From Actinobacteria bacterium HGW-Actinobacteria-7 (GTDB lineage: Bacteria > Actinomycetota > Coriobacteriia > Anaerosomatales > PHET01): a DNA stretch of 64,000 nt. The translations under genes were made by a program, and so were the position numbers. The notes under the pieces are model-generated. The model worked only from the letters and a program-made list of their open reading frames with translations. It made no database searches and had not been told where the DNA came from. This document shows positions 1 through 9,531 of the stretch, piece after piece (position 1 is the stretch's first letter; each line of letters begins with the position of its first letter). The DNA lies in contig PHET01000004.1 in assembly GCA_002841275.1 (NCBI GenBank), positions 178,051 to 242,050 of the forward strand, written 5' to 3'.

Positions 1-3000
1 GCCCATGAGGGGCAGGCCATGCGCGCCCACGGGGCGGCCGGTCTCAAGCGCGCGGATGCAGTGGTCGTAGATGCTCGAGGTGTCTTGCGACACGGCGGGC
101 TGCAGATAGGCGTCCTCCTGTTCGAGCGGCAGTAGCGGGCCCTCGATGAAGGTAGCCTGCTCGTCAAGCACGCTCACGTCCCCGGTCGCGGTCACATACT
201 CGGCGACCACGAGCGGCAGCCAATGACGGTCGTCGGTGATGTGAGTGCGTACTCCTCGGCCTGAATAGGGTTGCCACCAGTGCTGGACATCGCCCTCGGG
301 GAACTGGTGACGCGCCGCCTCGAGGATCTGCTCACGCACGAGGTCCGGCCGGGCGATCAACAGCGCCATGACGTCTTGGAGCTGGTCGCGGAAGCCGAAC
401 GCGCCGCTGGACTGGTAGGTCGCCGTCCGACCCCAGAGCCTGCACGCGGTGGTCTGATAGAGGAGCTGGCCGTTGAGCATGAGGTCGAGGCGCTCGTCGG
501 GGGTCTTCACCTGCACGGTGCCCAAGAGTTCGTCCCAGAATCCGCAGGCCCGATCGAGCGCGCCCTGGATGGCGTCGGTATCTCGGTAGCGCGCCACGAG
601 TTCCCGGCAATCCTCCAGGGTCTGGGTCTGGCCGAGAAGGAACGAGACCTGCACTGTCTCGCCGGCTGCCAGCTCCACCTGTGTCATCAGGGCTCCGCAG
701 TTGTCGTAGTACCGCCCCGATATCCCGCCCAGCCCCTCGCGCTTCATCGCGATGGGGTCGCCCGGGCGCCCGTTGCGCCCCACGAACTCCCTGCGGCTGG
801 CCGTCCAGGAATGCAGCGGCGTGCTCGCGGCAAGGAAGGCGCAGCGGCCGGGGAAGTCGAAGTTGTGGTGGTTATGGGCCGTGAGGATATCGTTCTCGGC
901 ATCGAACCAAGTGACGACTACCTGCTGGGCGCGGCTGCGTGAGTCGCCCAGCACCCACTCGACGAACTGCGTCACGCTCAGGCGCCGCGCGGCGTCGCCG
1001 TGATTGGCGAGGGTCAGCCTGCACACACGCACCGGGTCATCGGCGGAGACGAACCAGTCGAGCGTGTGGCTTATGCCATGCGTGTCGTGCTCGAAGCGCA
1101 CCGCACCTCGGCCGTGCCGGACCACGTAGGGCTCGGGCGTGCGGACCGGGAGCGGCGTGGGGCTCCAGAACTCGCCGGTGTCCTCGTCTCGGATGTAGAT
1201 GGCTTCGCCGGAGCCGTCGGTTACCGGGTCGTTGTTCCAGGTGGTGATGCGGTTCTCGTGGCTGTTGAGCGCCCACGTGCACCCGACGCCGGCCTCAGAG
1301 ACCGTGCAGCCGAACGAGGGATTCGCAAGCACGTCGATCCAGGGCGCAGGTGTGGTCTGGTCTCCGTCCAGCACGATGACGTACTCGCCGCTCTTTGGGT
1401 CGAACCCCCCGGTATCGTTGTCGAAGCGCAGCTCGGGGCGCTCGAATGCGAGCGGCTCGTAGGGATGCGGCACGGCGGTCGCCACGAATTCGGCAGGCAG
1501 CTTGGGGGGCTTCGCCCGACGGTTCAGCTGCAGTTCGATGGTGCCGCCGTCGCCGTCGAGCGTCGCACGCGCGACCGAAAGTAGCAGGCTGTGTACGTCG
1601 GGGTGCATCTGGTCGATACGGCGCAGGAAGACCCCGCCCGGCTTGTCGAGCATCTGCAGCGCGTGTCCGGTGCGCACCAAGAGTCTGAGCCGGTCGTCCA
1701 GTTCATCCGCATAGCCCGACGGCCGCGTGTTGAGCACGACCAGGTCCGAGACCAGGCCTCGGTGACTCCAGTACTGATGCGCCAGCAGGGCCTGACGGAC
1801 CAACGGGGCATGCTCAAGTTCCTCGACTCGCACGAGCAGGATGGGCAGGTCCCCCGAGATGCCGATCGACCAGAGTCCCGAGTACGGCAGCCCATTCTCG
1901 ACCGGCGTCTTGATCTTCAGCGGCGAGTTGGGGTCGGTGAGCAGCAGCCGCGACGCCAGACGTTCGAGCGTGACCGCCTCATCGGGACGAATGCCCAGAT
2001 CGCGCAGGTCCAACTGCGCGGCGGTCCACGCGAGGTCGATCGCGCGCTGTGCGCTACGCACGTCGTGGTACTTCTCGGTAAGGCGAAGCGCCTGCTCGCG
2101 CTGGGTCGCGACACCGGTGGTGAAGACGAGCCGGACGGTTTCGCCCGGGGAGATCGTGATCTCGCGGCGGATGGCGCAGCAGGGGTCAAGCACGGCTCCG
2201 GACGTGCAACTCAGCACGCCGCCGGAGGTGACCGCCGCCGGATCGTCCGGACCGCGTAGGCGACCCAAGAAGCGAGCGCGATCGGTCTCGTACGACCACA
2301 CGCAGGGGGCGTGCTCGCAGGCGACCAGGTGCAACCCCCAGACGCGTGCCTCCTCGCTGCTCCGCGGGCGTCTGGTGAACAGGATGGCGTGGGTTTCGTC
2401 GAGAGCCTCGGTCTCCACGAAGAGGTTCGAGAACGAACGGTGCGCCTGATCTGATCCCTGACCGGTGAGCGCGATCTCGAGGTAGGAGGTGACTTCGAAT
2501 CGCCGGGTTGCGTGGCCGGTGTTGCTCAGGGACAGCCGTCTGACCTCGACGTCGTCTTCGGGCGACACGGCGACCTCGACCGTTGTGCTCAGGTCACCGT
2601 CGACGCGGTGGTACTCGGCTTTGTCCGGAGCGAAGGTGACGTGGTACTCGTCGGGCGTGCCGGGCCGCGGGTTGTGCGGGGCCGAGAAGATCTCACCGGT
2701 ATCGATGTCGCGCAGGTAGAAGAAGTGTCCCCACACATCGCGGGTGACGTCCTCGCGGTAGCGTGTGACAGAAAGCCCCTGCCAGCGCGAGTACCCGCCG
2801 CCGCCGTTGGTCACCATCACCGAGTAGCGACCGTTCGAGAGGAAGTGCGTGGCCGGCACCAGTGTCCGTGCCGTTGGGTAGCTTCGCCCAACGGGAGCGG
2901 GTAGGTCACGCACCGACTTCACTTCGCGCACCTCTTCGAGGTGAGGCGCCACGAGCTGTACGTTGCGGGGCACGCGCTCCTGCAGGAGCAGCTCCGCCGA

Positions 3001-6000
3001 GACGACCACAGGGTCTGCGTGGAACCGGTCCTGCATGCGTTCGCCGTCGAGTGCGTTCACCAGTGCGACGAAGCTCATGCCCTGATGATGGGCGAAGTAC
3101 GCCTTGATGATCGCGCGCGATGTGCCCGCCGGAATCCGTCCGGCCGTATAGTCGATCGCCTCGTAGTATCCGTAACGACCCTCGCCCCCCTCTGCCGAGA
3201 AGGCCGCCAGGTTCTCCACCACAGCGGCGGGATCGAAGGGAAGCGCAAGCGCCGAGGCGTACGGAGCGACCACCACGTCGTCGGACAGACCCCGCTTGAG
3301 CCCCAGCCCGGGCACGCCGAACGCCTGATACTGGTAGGTCAGCGTCGCGTCCTTGGCGTTGAAGGCGCTTTCCGAGACACCCCACGGCACTCCACGCTCG
3401 CGACCGTAGGAGATCTGGCGGGCGACGACGGTGCGGTACGTCTCGGAAAGCATGGTGTCGGGCCAGTCACGCATGACGAGCAGCGGCATGAGGTACTCGA
3501 ACATGCTCGCGCTCCACGAGACGAGCGCTCGGCCGTCGGGAGTGGCGGTGAGGCCTCGGCCAAGCCGGAACCAGTGTTCCTGGGGGACATCGCCCTTTGC
3601 GACGGCGAGGAAGCTGGCCAGGCGACACTCGCTCGCGATCAGGTCGTAGTAGGAATTGTCGAGTCGGCCCTCAGACAGGTTGTAGCCGATCGAGAAGAGC
3701 TGACGGTGGGGGTCGTAGAGCATCTTGAAGTCGGCGTGTTCCCACATCTCACGTGCGATCTCTGCATCGAGTCTCAACATGGCCAGGAGCTCGACTGCGT
3801 CCGAGCGGCGATCGCGGATTCCTGTGGCAACCGCGCGAGCCCAGGTCTGGACGGAGGGATCGTCGTCTGTCGCGAGTCGGTCGAGTTCGCTGAGTGCATG
3901 AGTGAGGCCCTCGGCCACGCCAACAAGGCTCGGAACGAACTCCAACAGGGGCGAGAGCTCGGCAGCCTCCCGCGCTGCCACCGGAGCATCGGCCAGCAGC
4001 GGCGCCCAAGGGCACAGCGACGTGATGAGACCCAGCGGCGCTTCTAGCGCGTGCAACACGTCGCCAACCGACGCGCGCAACCGCTCGAGCGGCGTGGACG
4101 GCACAGGAGGGCTGTCCGGAGCGAGCGTGAGGACGGTCGTGGAGCCCGTCTCGGCGCTGGACGGCTCGTCCAAATGGCCGAGAAGCCCCTGGGCCTCCAC
4201 GGCCAACGGGAGCAGCCGCTCGAGCAACGCCTGCCAGGAGGAGAGGTCGCGCGGAGGCTCGGCCAGGGAGAGCGTCCGGTCGAGCTCGTCGAGGGATGCG
4301 CGCAGTTCGCGCACGGCGTGGTCGGGACCCAGACGGTCGGATCCGGCCACCAGGTCCTCTAGTGCGAGGCGCACGGCATCGCGCGCTCCGGGGAGTAGCT
4401 GCGGACCAACCAGCGCTGACTCGCTTGCTTCGAGCAAACCTACACGCAGTACGAGTAGATGCCCCGCCAGGTTGCCGGAGTCGACGGTTGAGATGTAGGA
4501 CGGCCGCAGCGGCTCCAGGGTGCGGATGTCGTACCAGTTGTAGAAGTGACCGTTCAGCTTCTCGAGCCCAGCCATAGCAGCGAGCGTATCGGTGATTCGT
4601 TCGGTCAGGCCCGCGACGGTGAGGTAGCCCAGGTCGTACGCTCCGACGTAGGACATCAGCTGCAGACCGATGTTGGTGGGCGACGTGCGCCACGCGACGA
4701 CTCCGCTCGGGTCCTCCTGGAAGTTGTCAGGGGCCAGGTGGTGTCCTGCGGGAACGACGAAGGCGTCATAGAAGCGCCAGGTCTTGCGTGCGATGCGGCG
4801 CAAGGCAAGCCGGTCGCGTTCGACCAGTTTGGGGGTTTGCGCTTCAGGGCGGATGCGGGACAGGCGCCAGGCGAACCACGGACCGGTCAGCCACAGCGCG
4901 ACCAACGGCAGCGCAACCAACAGTCGTAGCGGATGATGCATGCTCACGGCGATCAGCAGCGCGCCCGCTATTACCGCCGAGGGGCCCATCGCCTTGGCGA
5001 AGGCGCGGACGGTCGTCCCCGCGCGCTTCTCGGCGTCGGCAGCGGTTTCCCACTCAAGCAGGTTCCTGCCGGAGATGAACTGGCGCCAGAGTGCCCTCAC
5101 CACCGCATCCGAGGCGAGCCACGCTTGATAGGGGAGACTGGCCAGTGCCAGGAGCACGCGGGTGACGTCCTGTTGGAAGTCGGCGAGTACCGTGTGCACG
5201 TAAGTCGCGAACCTCACGTGGTGAGGTCGGAAGACGACCGAATCGGCCAGAGAGAACAACGCGGGGAAGAAGATGGCAGCGGTGACGATGACAGGCCAGG
5301 TGAATGCTGTCTGCGGGAGCGCAAGCCAACCCACGGCGACAAGCAGCAGTGTTGCGGGTGCGACGAGTGAACGGCGGAGGTTGTCAACGATCTTCCATCG
5401 GTGCAGGAGTGTCAGCGGGTTGGGGGTCATGTGACCCTCCGCATCTGCGATGAACGGGCGCAGATAAGGGAGGGTCTGCCAATCCCCACGGATCCAACGG
5501 TGGCTCCGCGAGGCGGCGGCCAGGTAGTTGGGCGGGTAGTCGTCGAGGACTTCGACGTCACTCGCAAGGGCGGTGCGCAGGAACGAGCCCTCGACCAGAT
5601 CGTGGCTCAGCAGGGAGTTATCGGGGAACCGATTCCCGAGGATGTTGTGGAAGAGATCCACTTCGAAGATGCCCTTGCCGGTGAATGAACCCTCTCCGAA
5701 GACGTCCTGATAGGTGTCGGACACAGCGCTTGCGTAGGGATCCACTCCTGCGATTCCGCTGAAGAGCGTCGCGAACCCGCTGCGCCTGGAGCCAGGGAGA
5801 GTCATGGACACGCGAGGCTGAATCAGCCCGTAGCCGGTGTGGACGATGCGATCGCCCGGCTCGAAGGACGCCCGGTTCAGGGGGTGGGCGATGGTGCAGA
5901 TGAACTTGCGCGCTCCGTCACGCGGCAGAACAGTGTCGGAGTCCAAGGTGAGCACGAACGTCGAGGACCGGCGAAAGGCCGTCTCGCCCAGCTTGGTGGA

Positions 6001-7833
6001 GAAGCTGGTCTCACCGAGCCCACGCATTTCCCGCACCAGCTCCACGAGCGAACCGCGTTTGCGCTCCCAGCCCATCCAGAGCCGTTCGGCCTCGTTGTAT
6101 CTGCGGTCGCGTACCAGCAGATGGAACGGCCGTACGCCGTGTTCGGCCCCATAGCGCTCGTTGAGTTCCGAGATGCCACGGACGGCGGCCTCCACGATCT
6201 TGCCATCGTCCGCCCGTTGCGGCTCATCACAGGCCCGCAGGTCACCCAAGAGAGCGAAACCAACGTTGAGATCGCGGTTTCCCAGATAGGCGATCTCGAG
6301 ATTCTCGATGACGTGGCGGGTGGCGTTGACCGATGAGAGCAGCGACGGCACCACGACCAATGTCCGGTGCGCTTCTTCGATCGGCTCGCGGAAATCGAGC
6401 TTCGGTAGAAGCCGAGGAGGGAATGCGACCGCGCACACGCGGTTGACCAGGGTCAGCGCTACCTCGGACAACGGGATGATCGACAGCGCAACAAGCAACA
6501 GCGTCTTGATCGGTCCGGCCCCCGTGGACAGGCCGTACCAGCCTATAGCGGCAAGAAGCGCCAGCGTGAACAGCGCGAGCAGTCCCCCGTAGAAGAGGCC
6601 ATGTAGTCTCAGCACGCTCCGGTAGGAGCGCTCGCGGCCCAGACGCCGGTAGCCAATGGCTTCTTCGAGTTCGTACCGGCCTCCGCTGATCAGCCACCAG
6701 CCCACATGCCCGCGGACTTCGTCGGTCGGGTCGGACTCCATCGCAGCGTTTGCCAACACCACGATCTCGTGTGCCAGCTCGGTCTCGGTCCTGGAGCACC
6801 GTTTCGCCATCTCCTCGAGGGCGTGCCTATACCGATCACGGCTCTCGAAATCCATGTGGCTGTACGTACGGGCTGGATCGTTGCGCAGCTCGGCTTCGAC
6901 GAGCGAGACCCGAGCGAAGAACTCCCGCCAGTCAAACGCATCGAGGAATCTGATGCTGGAGATGGAGTTGGCGATCGAGACCTGGTTGGCGGCCTGCTCC
7001 TGCTGCTGCTCCGCCGAGGCGTTGTGCAGCGAGATCTTCTCGGACGCCAGCCGGTGTTCCAGCCATGCGTTGATCGGTTCGCCACCGGAGTCAAGGTCTG
7101 AGAGCCGTTGGGAGAGTCGCAGGTAGAACGGAGCGGAGGCGCCACTGCTGGCCTGTTCCAGCTCGCGAAGGAGGTCGTGTAGCGAGTCGGGTGCGTCTTG
7201 AGCTGTCAGTACCAGGCGCTCGGCCCAGACGTCCGCCAATCGTTCGGCCCGCAGTGAGATCATGACCGCCGAGGAAAGCCGGCGCACGTTCTCCACCAGC
7301 GCGATGCGCAACATGATCGGTACGGCCCAGGCTTCGCCGATCGTGAGTGCCGCCACGCTCTGGTAGCCATCGATGAAGTGGATGAGTACGTCTGCTTCAA
7401 GACGGGAATCCGTGTGTGCAACGAGCTGTAGCAGGGCTTCGTAGATGCGCGGTAGCCCTTCGTTCGCGCCAGTGGTGAGCCGGGGGAGCTCGACCCCGTA
7501 ACGCGCGGGCAGGTCTTCTCGGATGAGAAGGATCTGTTCCTCGACCAGGTAGTAGTTGTCCAGCAGCCATTCGCCAGCGGGGGGAGCCGCGAGACCTGCT
7601 CGGACGGACTGGGCCAGCTCGCTGTTGTCGGCGGCAAGCGAGGAGGCTGCCGACTCGGTCAGCGCTATCAGAGGGGTGGTGCGAGGTGGCGCCTGCGTGG
7701 TGTAGGTCTGCGCGGCCGCGGTGCTACGGGCCTCCTCGGCAAGGCGATCGGCCGAGAGGATCTCCGCGCGCAGAGGTGGCTCAGGGTACAGGTGGCCCAT
7801 GGTGCCGGTGCTGATGCCCGAGCCCTCAGTCAT
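1..7833 (-). CDS. NdvB / cyclic beta-glucan synthase-like giant membrane protein (GT84 + GH94-type), 3' end truncated by window edge
   Basis: Minus-strand frame open from ATG at 7833 to position 1 (2,611 codons, no stop seen). Contains GT-like 'TLDSDTVLPRDGARKF', 'SHRWIRGDWQTLPYL', multiple TM stretches and GH94-like 'HFYNWYDIRTLEPLRPSYISTVDSGN', 'YQYQAFGVPGLGLKRGL', 'YGYYEAIDYT'. Absent from the ORF track because it runs off the window. Confidence 0.88.
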   Translation of the reverse strand, partial: MTEGSGISTGTMGHLYPEPPLRAEILSADRLAEEARSTAAAQTYTTQAPPRTTPLIALTESAASSLAADNSELAQSVRAGLAAPPAGEWLLDNYYLVEEQILLIREDLPARYGVELPRLTTGANEGLPRIYEALLQLVAHTDSRLEADVLIHFIDGYQSVAALTIGEAWAVPIMLRIALVENVRRLSSAVMISLRAERLADVWAERLVLTAQDAPDSLHDLLRELEQASSGASAPFYLRLSQRLSDLDSGGEPINAWLEHRLASEKISLHNASAEQQQEQAANQVSIANSISSIRFLDAFDWREFFARVSLVEAELRNDPARTYSHMDFESRDRYRHALEEMAKRCSRTETELAHEIVVLANAAMESDPTDEVRGHVGWWLISGGRYELEEAIGYRRLGRERSYRSVLRLHGLFYGGLLALFTLALLAAIGWYGLSTGAGPIKTLLLVALSIIPLSEVALTLVNRVCAVAFPPRLLPKLDFREPIEEAHRTLVVVPSLLSSVNATRHVIENLEIAYLGNRDLNVGFALLGDLRACDEPQRADDGKIVEAAVRGISELNERYGAEHGVRPFHLLVRDRRYNEAERLWMGWERKRGSLVELVREMRGLGETSFSTKLGETAFRRSSTFVLTLDSDTVLPRDGARKFICTIAHPLNRASFEPGDRIVHTGYGLIQPRVSMTLPGSRRSGFATLFSGIAGVDPYASAVSDTYQDVFGEGSFTGKGIFEVDLFHNILGNRFPDNSLLSHDLVEGSFLRTALASDVEVLDDYPPNYLAAASRSHRWIRGDWQTLPYLRPFIADAEGHMTPNPLTLLHRWKIVDNLRRSLVAPATLLLVAVGWLALPQTAFTWPVIVTAAIFFPALFSLADSVVFRPHHVRFATYVHTVLADFQQDVTRVLLALASLPYQAWLASDAVVRALWRQFISGRNLLEWETAADAEKRAGTTVRAFAKAMGPSAVIAGALLIAVSMHHPLRLLVALPLVALWLTGPWFAWRLSRIRPEAQTPKLVERDRLALRRIARKTWRFYDAFVVPAGHHLAPDNFQEDPSGVVAWRTSPTNIGLQLMSYVGAYDLGYLTVAGLTERITDTLAAMAGLEKLNGHFYNWYDIRTLEPLRPSYISTVDSGNLAGHLLVLRVGLLEASESALVGPQLLPGARDAVRLALEDLVAGSDRLGPDHAVRELRASLDELDRTLSLAEPPRDLSSWQALLERLLPLAVEAQGLLGHLDEPSSAETGSTTVLTLAPDSPPVPSTPLERLRASVGDVLHALEAPLGLITSLCPWAPLLADAPVAAREAAELSPLLEFVPSLVGVAEGLTHALSELDRLATDDDPSVQTWARAVATGIRDRRSDAVELLAMLRLDAEIAREMWEHADFKMLYDPHRQLFSIGYNLSEGRLDNSYYDLIASECRLASFLAVAKGDVPQEHWFRLGRGLTATPDGRALVSWSASMFEYLMPLLVMRDWPDTMLSETYRTVVARQISYGRERGVPWGVSESAFNAKDATLTYQYQAFGVPGLGLKRGLSDDVVVAPYASALALPFDPAAVVENLAAFSAEGGEGRYGYYEAIDYTAGRIPAGTSRAIIKAYFAHHQGMSFVALVNALDGERMQDRFHADPVVVSAELLLQERVPRNVQLVAPHLEEVREVKSVRDLPAPVGRSYPTARTLVPATHFLSNGRYSVMVTNGGGGYSRWQGLSVTRYREDVTRDVWGHFFYLRDIDTGEIFSAPHNPRPGTPDEYHVTFAPDKAEYHRVDGDLSTTVEVAVSPEDDVEVRRLSLSNTGHATRRFEVTSYLEIALTGQGSDQAHRSFSNLFVETEALDETHAILFTRRPRSSEEARVWGLHLVACEHAPCVWSYETDRARFLGRLRGPDDPAAVTSGGVLSCTSGAVLDPCCAIRREITISPGETVRLVFTTGVATQREQALRLTEKYHDVRSAQRAIDLAWTAAQLDLRDLGIRPDEAVTLERLASRLLLTDPNSPLKIKTPVENGLPYSGLWSIGISGDLPILLVRVEELEHAPLVRQALLAHQYWSHRGLVSDLVVLNTRPSGYADELDDRLRLLVRTGHALQMLDKPGGVFLRRIDQMHPDVHSLLLSVARATLDGDGGTIELQLNRRAKPPKLPAEFVATAVPHPYEPLAFERPELRFDNDTGGFDPKSGEYVIVLDGDQTTPAPWIDVLANPSFGCTVSEAGVGCTWALNSHENRITTWNNDPVTDGSGEAIYIRDEDTGEFWSPTPLPVRTPEPYVVRHGRGAVRFEHDTHGISHTLDWFVSADDPVRVCRLTLANHGDAARRLSVTQFVEWVLGDSRSRAQQVVVTWFDAENDILTAHNHHNFDFPGRCAFLAASTPLHSWTASRREFVGRNGRPGDPIAMKREGLGGISGRYYDNCGALMTQVELAAGETVQVSFLLGQTQTLEDCRELVARYRDTDAIQGALDRACGFWDELLGTVQVKTPDERLDLMLNGQLLYQTTACRLWGRTATYQSSGAFGFRDQLQDVMALLIARPDLVREQILEAARHQFPEGDVQHWWQPYSGRGVRTHITDDRHWLPLVVAEYVTATGDVSVLDEQATFIEGPLLPLEQEDAYLQPAVSQDTSSIYDHCIRALETGRPVGAHGLPLMG

Positions 7834-7953
7834 TCGTCGCCTCTCCCGTTCGCGGTGCGTTGGTAGGGCGGTTGCTCTGCAAGGAGCGTCGTGGGTTATT
7901 ATCCCCGAGCAGGGGCATGCGCCACGCAAAGGCGGCCACGTCTTGCGTGCAAC

Positions 7954-7969
7954 ATACCCCATAGGGTAT
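7954..7969. promoter_or_regulatory. Near-perfect palindrome ATACCCCATAGGGTAT, CsoR/CstR-type operator candidate
   Basis: ATACCCCA|TAGGGTAT, one mismatch from perfect dyad, 37 bp before the ATG of the rhodanese-thioredoxin gene. Confidence 0.5.
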
Positions 7970-8006
7970 ATTGGCTCGGCTATGCCGACTGTTGAGAAGA
8001 GCTGAA

Positions 8007-8708
8007 ATGAAACCGAAAGTCATTCTGTGGGCCGTGGTCGCGGTGCTTGTCGCTGTGGTCATCGGTCTTGCGATTCGCCCTAGCGGAGGCGGCGGGATTA
8101 CCAACGTCGACGCGGCGGGAGCCAAGAAGGCCATCGCTGCGGGCGCCCAGATCGTCGACGTCCGCACCGCGGGCGAGTTCCAGATGGGCCATATCGCCGG
8201 CGCCATCAACGTGCCCGTCGATCAGATAGAGTCGGCCGCCCAGAGTTGGGACCGGGAGGCGACGTACGTCGTCTACTGCGCGACGGGAGCGCGTTCGTCG
8301 TCAGCGGTTCAGTCGATGCAGGCCATGGGCTTCAAGAATATCGCCCACTTGGCCGCAGGAATCCAGGCGTGGACCGACCCGCTCGAGTCGGGGCAGCAGT
8401 CCTCGGCCCCTTCATCGATCGAGACCTCGGGCAAGCCGGTCATGGTCGAGTTCTTCACGGACTCTTGACCCACCTGCAAGGAGATGAAGCCCTTGGTCGA
8501 AGGGCTACAGAAGCAGTACGAAGGCAAAGTCGAGTTTCGTCTCTACAACGTGGAGACCGATCAGGCAGGCGTCGAGCTGGCGGACAAGATGGCTGTCCAG
8601 TACGTGCCAACGTTCGTGTTCGTCAACACTGACGGAGTGGTTTCCAAGCAGACCGTGGGAGCGTTGGACGAGACGCAGTTCAAAGGCGCTCTGGACGCAC
8701 TTCAGTAG
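8007..8708 (+). CDS. Putative selenoprotein: TM-anchored rhodanese-thioredoxin fusion with in-frame TGA (Sec) at 8466-8468
   Basis: ORFs 7971..8468 and 8484..8708 are in the same frame and read through one TGA: ...GKPVMVEFFTDS-U-PTCKEMKPLVEGLQKQYEGKVEFRLYNVETDQAGVELADKMAVQYVPTFVFVNTDG... (UxxC in place of CxxC, cis-Pro VPT retained). Rhodanese loop CATGAR present upstream. SECIS-like hairpin directly after. Confidence 0.82.
8488..8506 (+). promoter_or_regulatory. Bacterial SECIS-like hairpin
   Basis: AGCCCTT-GGTCG-AAGGGCT: perfect 7-bp stem, GGUCG apical loop beginning 26 nt after the TGA. Confidence 0.7.
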
Positions 8709-8750
8709 CTTGCAGGCGACGGCACGTCGCGTTCATCAGATGGTGTCTAC

Positions 8751-9156
8751 CGAGCGGCTCCCATTGGGGGCCGCTCGTCGCATTGGGCGACCAGCAACCC
8801 GCCAAGCGGGGCACAAACCCTTTCAGACCATCCAACCGGGATGGTAGACAAAGACCCTCGAGCGACGCATGGGTTGATAGCTAGGTAGAGTGTCATCGCT
8901 TCATCGGTAACGGGGCCCACGGGAGTGGGCGAGAACGTGACGTAAGGCATCCGATGTCGCCAAGGGTCGGGCTTGTAGCACGCACGCAGGAGTGAGGTCG
9001 CAAAGACGAACGCGACCGAGAAATCCAAGAATGGCCCTTTGGAGGGGCTGCGTAGCGAAGCGAAGGCCATCCCGGTTCATGGGTTTCTCTGCGGAGCGAG
9101 CGGGCAGCAGACTCCGCATTCGAGAGGGGCAGATCCCAGACGGATCGCCCCTCTCT
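8751..9156 (+). ncRNA. Candidate large structured non-coding RNA
   Basis: At least eight local inverted repeats in ~400 nt, no convincing CDS, ends in a terminator-like stem (GAGAGGGGC...GCCCCTCTC then TTGTTCTG). Confidence 0.45.
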
Positions 9157-9181
9157 TGTTCTGAAGCTTGGGCGCCACCAC

Positions 9182-9520
9182 CTATAGCGCTTCGGTGCCG
9201 GTCTCACCAGTGCGGACCCGAATGGCCTCATTGATGGTCGATACGAAGATCTTGCCATCGCCGCAATGGCCGGTTCCTGCAGCGGTCATGAGCGCTTGTA
9301 CCGTGGATTCGGATTCATGATCGTGAACGGCGACCACCAACACGGACTTGGGCAGGAGTCTTATCCTGTGCGTCTTGCCTCCGAGCTGTGAGTCGATTCC
9401 CCCCTGCGCCCCGTGTCCTGTGGCCTCGTACACCGTGATCCCGTGAACGCCCAGGTCCTCGAGGGCCGTCAGGCATTCTTCGACCTTCTCGGGTCTCACG
9501 ATGGCTTCGATCCGTCTCAT
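9182..9520 (-). CDS. P-II family nitrogen regulator, divergent T-loop
   Basis: MRRIEAIVRPEKVEE..., C-terminal GDGKIFVSTINEAIRVRTGETGTEAL; T-loop GHGAQGGIDSQLGGKTHRIRLLPK. Confidence 0.9.
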   Translation of the reverse strand: MRRIEAIVRPEKVEECLTALEDLGVHGITVYEATGHGAQGGIDSQLGGKTHRIRLLPKSVLVVAVHDHESESTVQALMTAAGTGHCGDGKIFVSTINEAIRVRTGETGTEAL

Positions 9521-9531
9521 CCGGGCGCTCC

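Noticed and set aside
271-7126. Many plus-strand ORFs (e.g. 271..942, 2941..4047) opposite the NdvB-like gene
   Set aside because: Antisense high-GC open frames with Arg/His-rich composition; the minus-strand frame has clear domain motifs.
8466-8468. TGA as a genuine stop or a degraded pseudogene splitting rhodanese and thioredoxin genes
   Set aside because: Both halves are intact and in one frame, the TGA sits exactly at a redox Cys position, the downstream half lacks its own SD, and a SECIS-like hairpin follows. Still needs genome-level confirmation of Sec machinery.
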